Assembly (NCBI GenBank): GCA_003220985.1
Contig: QHTY01000170.1
Location: forward strand, 1 to 23,256
Length of the DNA stretch: 23,256 bases
Direction: 5' to 3'
DNA from: Gemmatimonadota bacterium
GTDB taxonomy: Bacteria; Gemmatimonadota; Gemmatimonadetes; Gemmatimonadales; GWC2-71-9
Made by a program: the position numbers and the translations under genes. The notes under the pieces were generated by a model. It did not search any database. It was not told the origin of the DNA and saw only the letters and a list, made by a program, of their open reading frames with translations. The first letter of the stretch is position 1. Every line of letters begins with the position of its first letter. Positions 14,719 to 22,379 of this stretch are shown here, piece by piece.

Positions 14719-16724
14719 CCGAGACCGTCACGCGCGTAGGGCATGAGCTCGACCAGCTCTGCATCAACACGGTTCGCGCGCTCGCGATCGACGCCGTGCA
14801 GCAGGCCGAATCGGGCCATCCCGGCACGCCGATGGCGCTGGCGCCGCTCGCGTATGTCCTGTGGCAGCGGCATCTGCGATACAATCCCGCGAACCCCGAC
14901 TGGCTGGACCGCGATCGCTTTGTATTGTCGGCCGGTCACGCCTGCATGCTGCTGTACAGCGTGCTCTATCTCACCGGCTACGACCTGACGCTCGACGAGA
15001 TCAAGCAGTTCCGGCAATGGGGCAGCCGCACGCCTGGACACTCCGAGCACGGCGTCACACCGGGCGTCGAGGCGACGACGGGACCGCTCGGCCAGGGTGT
15101 TGGCAACGCGGTCGGCATGGCGATCGCCGAAGCGCAGCTCGCCGCATTGTTCAACCAACCCCGCCACGCGATCATCGACCACTACACCTATTTCCTCGCG
15201 TCCGATGGCGACCTGATGGAGGGCGTCTCGCACGAGGCGTGCTCGCTGGCGGGTCACCTGCAGCTCGGCAAGCTGATCGGGTTCTACGACGACAATCGAA
15301 TCACGATCGACGGGTCCACCGATCTCGCCTTCTCCGACAACACCACGCGGCGGTTTGAATCCTACGGCTGGCATGTGCAGAAGATCCGCGACGGCAACGA
15401 TCTGAAGGCGCTCGACACCGCGATCGCGCAGGCGAAGCGCGTGACCGACCGGCCCTCGCTCATCATCGTGCGTACGCACATCGCCTGGGGCAGCCCGCAC
15501 AAGCAGGATACCGCCGAAGCCCACGGCGCACCCCTGGGGGCGGACGAGGTGAAAGCGACGAAGCAGAACCTCGGCTGGCCCTCGCTCGAGCCGTTCTACG
15601 TTCCGGACGACGCGCTCGAGCAATGGCGCACGGCCAAAGCGCGCGGTGCGCAGCTCGAGGCCGACTGGAAGAAGAAATGGGATGCGTACCGCCCGGCGCA
15701 TCCGGACCTCGCCACCGAATTGGAGCGTCGTCTTGCGGGCCGCCTGCCGCCCGCGTGGGACGCGGCGTTGCCGGTGTTCGGTCCCAAGGACGCGCAGGCG
15801 ACGCGTGCCGCATCCGGCAAGGTGCTCAATGCGATCGCGGCGCAGCTGCCGGAGTTGATGGGCGGATCAGCGGATCTGACGGCGTCGAACAACACGGAGA
15901 TAAAAGGCGGCGGGGTCTTTGCGGCCGGTGCACGGGCGGGCCGGAACTTCCATTTCGGGGTCCGCGAGCACGGCATGGGTGCTACGCTGAACGGAATCGC
16001 GCTGCATCGCGGATTCATTCCGTTTGGCGGCACGTTCTTGATCTTCTCCGACTACATGCGGCCCGCGATTCGTCTCGCCGCGCTCACCCAACTCAGGCCG
16101 ATCTATGTCTTCACGCACGACTCGATCGGCCTGGGCGAGGATGGGCCGACCCATCAGCCGATCGAGCAGCTCGCCACACTGCGCGCAATTCCCAATATGA
16201 CCGTCATCCGCCCGTCGGACGCCACCGAGGTCGTGGAGGCGTGGCGCGCGGCGATCATGCATCGCACCGGACCGGTGGCGCTGATCCTCACACGCCAGAA
16301 AGTCGCCGTCGTGGATCGCACCAAGTACGCGCCGGCAGCGGGGCTGCATCAGGGCGGCTACATCCTCGCCGATTCTCCCAATCCCGACGTTGTACTGATG
16401 GCCACGGGCTCAGAAGTGGAGCTCATCCTCGGCGCATACGAGAAGCTGAAGGCCGATGGCCGACGGCCGAGGGCCGTGTCGATGCCGTGCCTCGAGTATT
16501 TCGCCAGGCAGCCTGAGTCCTATCGGGAATCCGTGCTGCCCGCCGGGGTGCGGCGCATCGCGGTCGAGGCGGCGGCGCCACAATCCTGGTACCGCTGGGT
16601 GGGGGAGAACGGCGTGATCATAGGGATCGAGCGGTTTGGCGAATCCGCGCCGTATCAGCGGATCTATCAGGAGTTCGGACTCACCGTGGAACGGATAGTT
16701 GCCGAAGCACAAAGTCGCGCCTAG
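14715..16724 (+). CDS. tkt: Transketolase
   Basis: 669 residues, full length. It moves two-carbon ketol units between sugar phosphates in the pentose phosphate or Calvin pathways, using thiamine diphosphate and Mg. Order: N-terminal PP domain with SGHPGTPMALAPLAYVLW, TTGPLGQG, the cofactor motif SDGDLMEG...YDDNRITIDG, then the Pyr domain with GVREHGMG (catalytic Glu) and LGEDGPTHQPIEQLATLRAIPN, and the C-terminal domain with GSEVELILGAYE. All key residues are present. ATG 14715 is set by the overlap with the small gene; the longer upstream frame is that gene's shadow. No clear terminator follows before the Cys-rich leader. Confidence 0.97.
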   Translation: MTETVTRVGHELDQLCINTVRALAIDAVQQAESGHPGTPMALAPLAYVLWQRHLRYNPANPDWLDRDRFVLSAGHACMLLYSVLYLTGYDLTLDEIKQFRQWGSRTPGHSEHGVTPGVEATTGPLGQGVGNAVGMAIAEAQLAALFNQPRHAIIDHYTYFLASDGDLMEGVSHEACSLAGHLQLGKLIGFYDDNRITIDGSTDLAFSDNTTRRFESYGWHVQKIRDGNDLKALDTAIAQAKRVTDRPSLIIVRTHIAWGSPHKQDTAEAHGAPLGADEVKATKQNLGWPSLEPFYVPDDALEQWRTAKARGAQLEADWKKKWDAYRPAHPDLATELERRLAGRLPPAWDAALPVFGPKDAQATRAASGKVLNAIAAQLPELMGGSADLTASNNTEIKGGGVFAAGARAGRNFHFGVREHGMGATLNGIALHRGFIPFGGTFLIFSDYMRPAIRLAALTQLRPIYVFTHDSIGLGEDGPTHQPIEQLATLRAIPNMTVIRPSDATEVVEAWRAAIMHRTGPVALILTRQKVAVVDRTKYAPAAGLHQGGYILADSPNPDVVLMATGSEVELILGAYEKLKADGRRPRAVSMPCLEYFARQPESYRESVLPAGVRRIAVEAAAPQSWYRWVGENGVIIGIERFGESAPYQRIYQEFGLTVERIVAEAQSRA

Positions 16725-16732
16725 GTTTCGCC

Positions 16733-16738
16733 TACAAT
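16733..16738 (+). promoter_or_regulatory. -10-like box before the Cys-rich leader
   Basis: TACAAT matches five of six consensus bases. No good -35 is visible at 16 to 18 bases. A start near 16745 would place the leader ATGs at 16752 and 16758 almost at the 5' end of the RNA. Confidence 0.4.
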
Positions 16739-16838
16739 GAAGGCACTCACCATGCTGATGTGTTGCTGCGTCTGCCGCCCCATGTGTTGTACGGGGAGCG
16801 GACGGTCAGGCGCGCATCAGCATCTGGGAATGACATGA
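16737..16838 (+). CDS. Cys-rich leader peptide (uORF), 33 aa or shorter
   Basis: A short frame starts at ATG 16737, with in-frame ATGs at 16752 and 16758, and stops at TGA 16838. It contains CCCVCRPMCC, encoded at 16761-16790: six Cys codons within ten. Cys is rare in bacterial proteins, so this density in a random 33-codon frame is unlikely. The frame precedes a terminator-like hairpin and a SsuE/SsuD-type sulfur operon. Cys-rich uORFs that sense cysteine supply are known upstream of sulfur genes in mycobacteria. By analogy, ribosomes stalling on Cys codons when cysteine is scarce would alter folding downstream and raise operon expression. The start with the tightest fit is 16752 or 16758; no strong ribosome site precedes either. 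Confidence 0.7.
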   Translation: MKALTMLMCCCVCRPMCCTGSGRSGAHQHLGMT

Positions 16839-16868
16839 GGTAGGTAAGGGGACACAGCCCCACCCATA

Positions 16869-16932
16869 GCGATGCACCATGACCGGCCGCGACTCCTCGA
16901 TTCGAGTCGCGGCCGATCGCTTTTTGGAGGAG
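16869..16932 (+). promoter_or_regulatory. Attenuator-like hairpin abutting the Shine-Dalgarno of the FMN reductase gene
   Basis: A perfect 12-bp stem pairs 16884-16895 with 16904-16915. It is extended by GCGAT (16869-16873) pairing with ATCGC (16916-16920) across a 10-base bulge. TTTTT (16921-16925) follows at once, then the ribosome site GGAGGAG (16926-16932). CTCCTC at 16893-16898, at the top of the stem, is exactly complementary to GAGGAG in that ribosome site, so two exclusive folds are possible: a terminator, or a structure hiding the ribosome site. It could instead be a late transketolase terminator, 160 bases after that stop. Confidence 0.6.
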
Positions 16933-16937
16933 CAAAC

Positions 16938-17471
16938 GTGTCGACGCCAGTTATCGGATTGTCGGGGAGCCCCAACACGAGCTCGCGCTCTCGCGCGCTG
17001 CTCGAGCTCGCACTCACAGCGCTGGAGCGACCGGGTGCCGGGGGAGGCCCATCCCGGCTGATCGATCTCGCCAAGCTTCCGTCCGACGGCCTTCTTGGCC
17101 GGCGCGAAGACGCAGATGTGTCGGAGGCTATCCAGAGCGTGCTGGACGCGGCAATTATTGTGGTGAGTACACCGATCTATCGCGCCACCTACAGCGGCCT
17201 GCTCAAAGTCTTCTTCGATCTCCTCCCACAAGACGCGTTGGCGCGGAAAGTCGCGATCCCCATCGCCACCGGCGGTGGACCGGGGCATCTCCTCGCGGTC
17301 GATCACGGCCTGCGACCGTTGCTCGCGAGCGTGGGCGCGCTCGTGGTCGCGACGGGTGTCTACGGGACGGACGCGCAGTTTCGCGCCGGTGTGCCCGAGC
17401 CGGCGCTGGTCGAACGGATCGAGCGGGCGGCGCTCGAAGCGGCCGCGCTGGCCGCGGGGGTGACGACATGA
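16938..17471 (+). CDS. ssuE: NAD(P)H-dependent FMN reductase, SsuE family
   Basis: 177 residues from GTG 16938, 5 bases after GGAGGAG. The flavodoxin-like fold shows the phosphate-binding loop GLSGSPNTSSRS near the start, then STPIYRATYSGLLKVFFDLLP and IATGGGPGHLLAVDHGLRPLL, which follow SsuE/MsuE closely. These enzymes reduce FMN with NAD(P)H and hand FMNH2 to a partner monooxygenase, here most likely the LLM enzyme at 18406. The stop overlaps the ATP-grasp start (ATGA at 17468-17471). A longer frame upstream to 16872 would pass through the hairpin and is rejected. Regulation is probably through the Cys-rich leader. Confidence 0.92.
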   Translation: MSTPVIGLSGSPNTSSRSRALLELALTALERPGAGGGPSRLIDLAKLPSDGLLGRREDADVSEAIQSVLDAAIIVVSTPIYRATYSGLLKVFFDLLPQDALARKVAIPIATGGGPGHLLAVDHGLRPLLASVGALVVATGVYGTDAQFRAGVPEPALVERIERAALEAAALAAGVTT

Positions 17472-18406
17472 TCGGGATCTACTACGAGCACCCGCACTGG
17501 TTCGGTCCGCTCTTCGCCGAGCTCGATCGCCGCGGCACGCCATACACCAAGCTGCATGCCGAGCAGCACCGCTTCGATCCGGCGAGCCAGCCTCCCTACG
17601 ATCTGGTGTTCAACCGCATGAGCCCGTCCGCCTGGCAGCGCGGACACGGGAACGCGGTGTTCTACACGCATCAATTTCTGGCGCATCTCGAGCGCCACGA
17701 TGTGCGGGTCGTGAACGGCACGCGGGCCTTCCAGGCGGAGACGTCAAAGGCGCTGCAGCTGTCGATCTTGCGGGAGCTCGGTCTTCCCTACCCCGCGGCG
17801 CGCGTCATCAACGATCCGGCCGACGCACCGGCGGCGGCCGCGGAGCTCGAGTTTCCCGTGGTCGTCAAACCCAACGTGGGCGGCAGCGGCGCCGGAATAG
17901 TGCGCTTCGATACGCCCACGCAGCACGACGCCGCGGCCGCAACCGGAGGGCTCGAGCTCGGTCCCGACCACACCGCCTTGGTACAGGAGTTCATTCCGTC
18001 CGCAGAGGGCCGCATCACAAGGGTCGAGGTGCTGGGGGGCCGCTTTCTGTACGCGATTCGTGTCTACTCGTCAGGCGAGACCTTCAATCTCTGCCCCGCC
18101 GATGTGTGCCAGACGACGGAGGGCGCCGAGCTGGTCCGCAGCGCTTGTCCCGTCGATGCACCGCGCAATGGCCTGCGCGTCGAGGGCTACGAGCCGCCGT
18201 TGCAGATCGTGCGCGACGTGGAGCGCATTGCGGCGGCGTGCGGCATCGAGGTCGGCGGGATCGAATATGCGATCGACGAGCGCAACGACCGCCTCTACTA
18301 CTACGACATCAACGCGTTGTCCAACTTCGTCGCCGATGCGCCGCGTGTCGTGGGCTTCGACCCATTCGCGCGGCTCGTCGACTTTCTGCAAGAGGAGACC
18401 CGCTGA
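17468..18406 (+). CDS. ATP-grasp (RimK-like) ligase, substrate unknown
   Basis: 312 residues. After an N-terminal domain (MIGIYYEHPHWFGPLFAEL), the ATP-grasp core shows FPVVVKPNVGGSGAGIVRF (ATP-binding Lys and Gly-rich loop), LVQEFIP, RVEVLGGRFLYAIRV, and the Mg-binding end GGIEYAIDERNDRLYYYDINAL. The family joins a carboxylate, through an acyl phosphate, to an amine or thiol. It is the middle gene of three with overlapping ends (ATGA before, TGATG after), so it is made with the FMN reductase and the flavin monooxygenase. That position is unusual: standard ssu operons carry ABC transporter genes instead. It could conjugate a sulfur substrate or product, or a cofactor; position alone does not decide. 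Confidence 0.88.
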   Translation: MIGIYYEHPHWFGPLFAELDRRGTPYTKLHAEQHRFDPASQPPYDLVFNRMSPSAWQRGHGNAVFYTHQFLAHLERHDVRVVNGTRAFQAETSKALQLSILRELGLPYPAARVINDPADAPAAAAELEFPVVVKPNVGGSGAGIVRFDTPTQHDAAAATGGLELGPDHTALVQEFIPSAEGRITRVEVLGGRFLYAIRVYSSGETFNLCPADVCQTTEGAELVRSACPVDAPRNGLRVEGYEPPLQIVRDVERIAAACGIEVGGIEYAIDERNDRLYYYDINALSNFVADAPRVVGFDPFARLVDFLQEETR

Positions 18407-19449
18407 TGCGCTTCGGATATTGGTTGCCGGTATTCGGCGGGTGGCTGCGGAACGTCGAGGACGAACGCATGGAGGCGGAGTGGTCGTATGTCCGGCGGCT
18501 CGCACGCGCGAGTGAGCGCGCGGGGTTCGATCTCACGCTGATCGCGGAGCTCAATCTCAACGACATCAAGGGACCGGACGCGCCGGCACTGGACGCCTGG
18601 TCGACGGCCGCGGCTTTAGCGGCGGTGACCGATCGGCTGGAGCTGATGGTGGCGGTACGACCCACGTTTCATCCTCCGGCGTTGCTCGCGAAGCAGGCCG
18701 CGAACATCGACCACATCTCGGGCGGCCGGCTGTCGCTCAATGTGGTGTCATCGTGGTGGGCCGAGGAAGCGAAGCAATACGGGGTCGAGTTCGACACCCA
18801 CGATGCGCGCTACGCGCGCACGGCCGAGTGGTTGACGGTCGTCGATGGTCTGTGGTCGCAGCCGCGCTTCAGCTTTGCCGGCAAATACTACCGCGTCGAG
18901 AATGCGATTCTCGAGCCCAAGCCGGTGCGGCGGCCACGGCCCACCCTCTATGCCGGAGGTGAGTCGCCCGCGGCGAAATCGTTGATTGCGCGCGCCTGCG
19001 ACGGCTACCTCATGCATGGCGACCCGCCGGAGCGCATCGCGGCGAAGATCAACGACATGCAAGCGTTGCGCGAGACGAACGGGCTCGAGCGTCTGGTCTA
19101 TGGAGTCGCGGGCTATGTCGTGTGTCGCGCCACCGAGGCCGCTGCCCAGCGTGAAATCGAGCGGATCACCGACGTCCGCCAGAACGCGGCCGGCTACGCG
19201 AATTACGAGCAGTGGCTCGCCAATACCCAGCTCGAGCAGCGGGTGAGCTTGGAGGACTACTCGGTTTCCAATCGCGGCCTGAAGGCGGGGCTGACGGGAA
19301 CGCCCGACCAGGTTGCGGAGCGCATCCGTGAGTTCGAGCAGGCGGGAGTCGATCTGTTGCTCCTGCAATTCAGCCCGCAACTCGAGGAGATGGAGCGGTT
19401 TGCCGAAGAGGTGATCCCGCTCGTCAACGAGCCGTCAGCTGTGCGATGA
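18406..19449 (+). CDS. FMNH2-dependent monooxygenase, bacterial luciferase-like (SsuD/SfnG type)
   Basis: 347 residues starting MRFGYWLPVFGGWLRNVEDE. Luciferase-family TIM-barrel features: AERAGF-like helix (SERAGFDLTLIAE), VAVRPTFHPPALLAKQAANIDHISGGRLSLNVVSSWW, ERxxR-type segment (HDARYARTAEWLTVV), FAGKYYRVENAILEPKP and LYAGGESPAAKSLIA. The order and length follow SsuD. Such enzymes use FMNH2 and O2 to split C-S bonds of sulfonates or sulfones, releasing sulfite. The adjacent SsuE-like reductase supports that role. The start overlaps the ATP-grasp stop by one base. The 3' end overlaps the convergent oxidase frame by 26 bases. The exact substrate is unknown, and other LLM reactions (for example pyrimidine oxidation) remain possible. 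Confidence 0.9.
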   Translation: MRFGYWLPVFGGWLRNVEDERMEAEWSYVRRLARASERAGFDLTLIAELNLNDIKGPDAPALDAWSTAAALAAVTDRLELMVAVRPTFHPPALLAKQAANIDHISGGRLSLNVVSSWWAEEAKQYGVEFDTHDARYARTAEWLTVVDGLWSQPRFSFAGKYYRVENAILEPKPVRRPRPTLYAGGESPAAKSLIARACDGYLMHGDPPERIAAKINDMQALRETNGLERLVYGVAGYVVCRATEAAAQREIERITDVRQNAAGYANYEQWLANTQLEQRVSLEDYSVSNRGLKAGLTGTPDQVAERIREFEQAGVDLLLLQFSPQLEEMERFAEEVIPLVNEPSAVR

Positions 19450-20476
19450 GCAGGCCGGCCGCGCGTCCCGAGCGGACGCACGCTGACACGCCGGCCCCAT
19501 CGTACCCGGCGCCCGCGATGGCGATCAGCGGGAGCCGCCGCAACCGGCGGCGAACCTCCTCGAGATGTTCTCGATGGTGCGCGCGGTAACGGGGTAATCC
19601 GCGCGTCCAGTAGAACGCCCGCGACCACAGCGGCGCGCCGCGGATGTTGAGGATGGCGGCGAGTTGCTGATGCGCCACGTGCGCGGGATCACCGTCGATT
19701 GGTGGCAGGTAGGCACGCAGGAGAACGTGGTCGCCGGGGGCGCGGCCGGGGAATTTCTGGGACGAATAGGTGCAGGCACGGAGATGTAGGGGCGTATCGT
19801 TTGGTAGGCGCGCAGCATGCTGCCACCACAAACCCTGCCCCATTCAACGGCCCCGTGATCTGGTCCGCCCGATACGCCAGCGACACCGTGATGCTCGGCA
19901 CGTAGACGACCTGGGCCAGGCTGCGCGCGTGCGTCACTCCTATCGTCTCCAGGAGCCTGCCGGCGGCGTACGCGGGGAGCGCGAGCACCACCGCGTCCGC
20001 GTCGTGCGCCGACCCTCCAGTGACCGCTACGCGCCAGCCCCTTCCCGCGCGCGTCAGCCCTGCGACACCTTGCGCGAACCGTAGGACGCCGGCGAGCCGC
20101 TGGCTCAGCGCCGTCACCGGTTCCTGCATACCGCCGGCAAATGTCCGAAAGCCCGCGGTGACTTCGTTCGTTGATGCGTCGATGCCGAGCAGAGCGGCGG
20201 CTCGGCCCTCTTCGATCCGGACGAGGTTCGTGCCAGTCCACAATGACGTTCCGCGCGAGAGCTGACCGACGAGGCGGTCGTCGATGCCCAACTCGTTCGC
20301 GAGGGCCGGGAGCTCCGGTTCACCCGCCAGGAAGCCGTCGGGTCCACCTTCGACGATGAATCCATCCACGCGCTCCGTCGCAATGATCCCACCAGCGCGG
20401 CGCTCGCTCTCGAGAACCGTTATTTCGAATCCCGCGACGCGAGTCAGCTCCCACGCAGCCGCGAGTCCCGCAATTC
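19424..20476 (-). pseudogene. hemY: Protoporphyrinogen/coproporphyrinogen oxidase (HemY/CgoX-like), degraded
   Basis: Homology runs from GIAGLAAAWELTRVAGFEITVLE (the end of the FAD-binding Gly motif, near 20476) through VDGFIVEGGPDGFLAGEPELPALANELGI, and ends with PLWSRAFYWTRGLPRYRAHH and AGAGYDGAGVSACVRSGRAA. Three lesions are visible. No ATG, GTG or TTG precedes GIAGL in frame after a TGA; the first beta strand and first Gly are missing, and the hemH 3' end occupies that place. About 100 residues found in HemY between MGIPT and FQTL are absent in frame. Frame changes once between GAGFVVA and LRACTYSSQKF, roughly 19760-19840. The enzyme should oxidise (copro)porphyrinogen with FAD and O2. 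The indel alone could be an assembly error; the missing segment is harder to explain that way. Confidence 0.8.
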
Positions 20477-21379
20477 CGCGTGACGGAGGACGTCTGCGAC
20501 AACCGCGATCAACCCCGGGCTGTCATTGAGCGAGTCAGTGCGCTCGATAAGAACGCCCACCCGTTTCGCGAGCGCCTGGTACTCGATGTCGATGTCGTAG
20601 AGGATCTCGACGTGATCACAGACGAAGCCAATCGGCACGAGCAGTACGCTGTCACTCCCTGCTCGGGCCAGGTCGGTAATGACGTCGGCAGCGGCGGGGC
20701 CGAGCCAGGGGTCTGCCGTAGCGCCGGCGCTCTGATAGGCAACGTGCCAATCCGGCAACCGCAGTCGCCGGGCGACCGCTTCGCAGCTGTTGCCGAACTC
20801 GACGGTGTAGGGGTCACCCGCGGCGAGAATCTTCTGCGGGAGACTGTGCGCCGTGAACACGACCTGCACGTCCTTCGGTCGCGGGAAGCGCTGCAGGGCC
20901 TGCGTGACGTTCTGAGCGACCGCGTCGAGGAAACTCGGATTGTCCCACCAGCTCCGCACCAATGCGGTTTCGATCGGCGGTTCACCCGCTATCGCGTCGA
21001 GGAGCTTCTTCTCATAGGCTCCAACAGACATGCTCGAATAGTGCGGGGCCATCACAACGCCGACGAGACGATCGTGCCCTCCCCGCCGGATCTCGTCGAC
21101 CGTGTCCTTGATGTACGGATGCCAGTGACGCATGCCGACATACGTACGAAATCCCTTCCCGAGTACGCGTCCAACGCCCGCCGCCTGCGCGCGCGTGTGC
21201 CCCAGAATGGGCGAGCCGCCGCCAATGCGCGCGTAGCGCGTGCGAATCTCCTCTACGAGCTGCGGTTTCGTCGCACGGCCGCCGCGGACATCCATCAGAT
21301 ACGGCTCGACGTCGGCGAGTTTCCCTGGGCCACCGTAGGCCATCAAAAGGACGGCGATCGGCGTGATGTCAGCCGCCAT
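20444..21379 (-). CDS. hemH: Ferrochelatase, probably coproporphyrin type (CpfC)
   Basis: 311 residues from ATG 21379 (MAADITPIAVLLMAYGGP). It inserts Fe2+ into the porphyrin. Visible motifs: LMAYGGPGKLADVEPYL, GVVMAPHYSS, the catalytic-His segment FTAHSLPQKI, SAGATADPWLGP and PIGFVCDHVEILYDIDIE with the conserved Glu. With HemQ in the same cluster, the substrate is likely coproporphyrin III. The start overlaps the hemE stop by 11 bases. The last residues (ELRDSRLRGS) are read out of frame through sequence encoding the oxidase FAD motif, so the natural hemH end may have been altered by a deletion there. A start at 21433 would add residues antiparallel to nothing known and is rejected. Confidence 0.95.
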   Translation of the reverse strand: MAADITPIAVLLMAYGGPGKLADVEPYLMDVRGGRATKPQLVEEIRTRYARIGGGSPILGHTRAQAAGVGRVLGKGFRTYVGMRHWHPYIKDTVDEIRRGGHDRLVGVVMAPHYSSMSVGAYEKKLLDAIAGEPPIETALVRSWWDNPSFLDAVAQNVTQALQRFPRPKDVQVVFTAHSLPQKILAAGDPYTVEFGNSCEAVARRLRLPDWHVAYQSAGATADPWLGPAAADVITDLARAGSDSVLLVPIGFVCDHVEILYDIDIEYQALAKRVGVLIERTDSLNDSPGLIAVVADVLRHAELRDSRLRGS

Positions 21380-22379
21380 GCACGAGATCCACCACCGCGC
21401 GCACCGCCGCAACCTCGGTCTCGGGAAGCACACCGTGGCCCAGATTGAAGATGTGACCAGGGCGACGACCCGCGCGCGTCAGGATGTCGCGCACCTGGCG
21501 CGTCCGCTCGCCGGCAGGAGCCAGCAGCGCCGCGGGGTCGAGATTGCCCTGGATGGCCCGATCGCCGATCCGTGACCAGGCGGCGTCGAGCGGAATTCGC
21601 CAATCCACGCTGATGACGTCACCGCCGGCGGCGGCGAAATCCTCGAGGAACGTCGCCGTGCCGGTTCCGAAGTGAATGACCGGCACGCCGGCTTCCTTCG
21701 CGAGCGCCAGGGCTTTGTGGCTGTGCGGCTGCGCGTACGTGCGATAGTCATCGGGCGACAGGCACCCCACCCAGCTGTCGAACAGCTGCAGTGCCTGCGC
21801 GCCGGCCTGCGCCTGAGCAGCCAAGTACCGGCCCACGAGGTCGGCGAGTTTGCCCAACAACAGGTGCCAGGTGTCGGGTGCCTGGTACATCAACCGTTTC
21901 GTCATGGTGAACGTGCGGCTGGCGCCGCCTTCGATCGCATAGCTCGCCAGAGTAAACGGCGCGCCGGCGAACCCGATGAGCGGAACGTTTGCCGGCAGCG
22001 CGCGACGCGCCAGCCGGATCGCCTCCAGCACGAAGCCGAGCTCGGGCTCGATGCTGAACGACGGCAACCGCTCGACATCCGCGGCCTCGCGAATCGGGCG
22101 GTCGATGAGCGGTCCCTCGCCCTCTGCAAAGCGCAGCCCGAGGCGCAGCGGCTCGAATGGCAGCAGGATATCGGCAAAGATGATCGCGGCGTCGACGCCA
22201 AGCCGCTCCACCGGCTGGAGCGTGACGGTGGCGGCGAGCTCGGGGTTATGGCACAAGTCGAGGATGGAATGACGCCGGCGAAGTTTGCGGTACTGCGGCA
22301 TGTATCGCCCCGCCTGCCGCATGAACCACACCGGCGTGACGTCGGTGCGCTCCCGACGGCACGCCTTAAGAAATCGCAG
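21369..22379 (-). CDS. hemE: Uroporphyrinogen decarboxylase, non-canonical start
   Basis: It decarboxylates uroporphyrinogen III to coproporphyrinogen III. Family motifs: VWFMRQAGRYMPQYR, FADILLPFEPLRLGL, GFAGAPFTLASYAIEGG, LFDSWVGCLSP, VIHFGTGT and FNLGHGVLPET, all intact. The first canonical start in frame is GTG 22331, at the V of VWFMRQAG. However, clear HemE homology (RFLKACRRERTDVTP) continues upstream. The only plausible start there is CTG at 22379, preceded by a G-rich site (GAGGGGGGGG). That gives 336 residues, near normal, and overlaps the HemQ end by 14 bases. The frame is closed by TGA further up. Alternatively the G8 run hides an indel that would fuse HemQ and HemE in frame. Confidence 0.93.
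   Translation of the reverse strand: MRFLKACRRERTDVTPVWFMRQAGRYMPQYRKLRRRHSILDLCHNPELAATVTLQPVERLGVDAAIIFADILLPFEPLRLGLRFAEGEGPLIDRPIREAADVERLPSFSIEPELGFVLEAIRLARRALPANVPLIGFAGAPFTLASYAIEGGASRTFTMTKRLMYQAPDTWHLLLGKLADLVGRYLAAQAQAGAQALQLFDSWVGCLSPDDYRTYAQPHSHKALALAKEAGVPVIHFGTGTATFLEDFAAAGGDVISVDWRIPLDAAWSRIGDRAIQGNLDPAALLAPAGERTRQVRDILTRAGRRPGHIFNLGHGVLPETEVAAVRAVVDLVHGG

Noticed and set aside
16869..16925. Plain transketolase terminator
   Set aside because: Not excluded, but its distance of ~160 bases from the tkt stop, the Cys-rich frame between, and its contact with the ribosome site of the next gene favour an attenuator.
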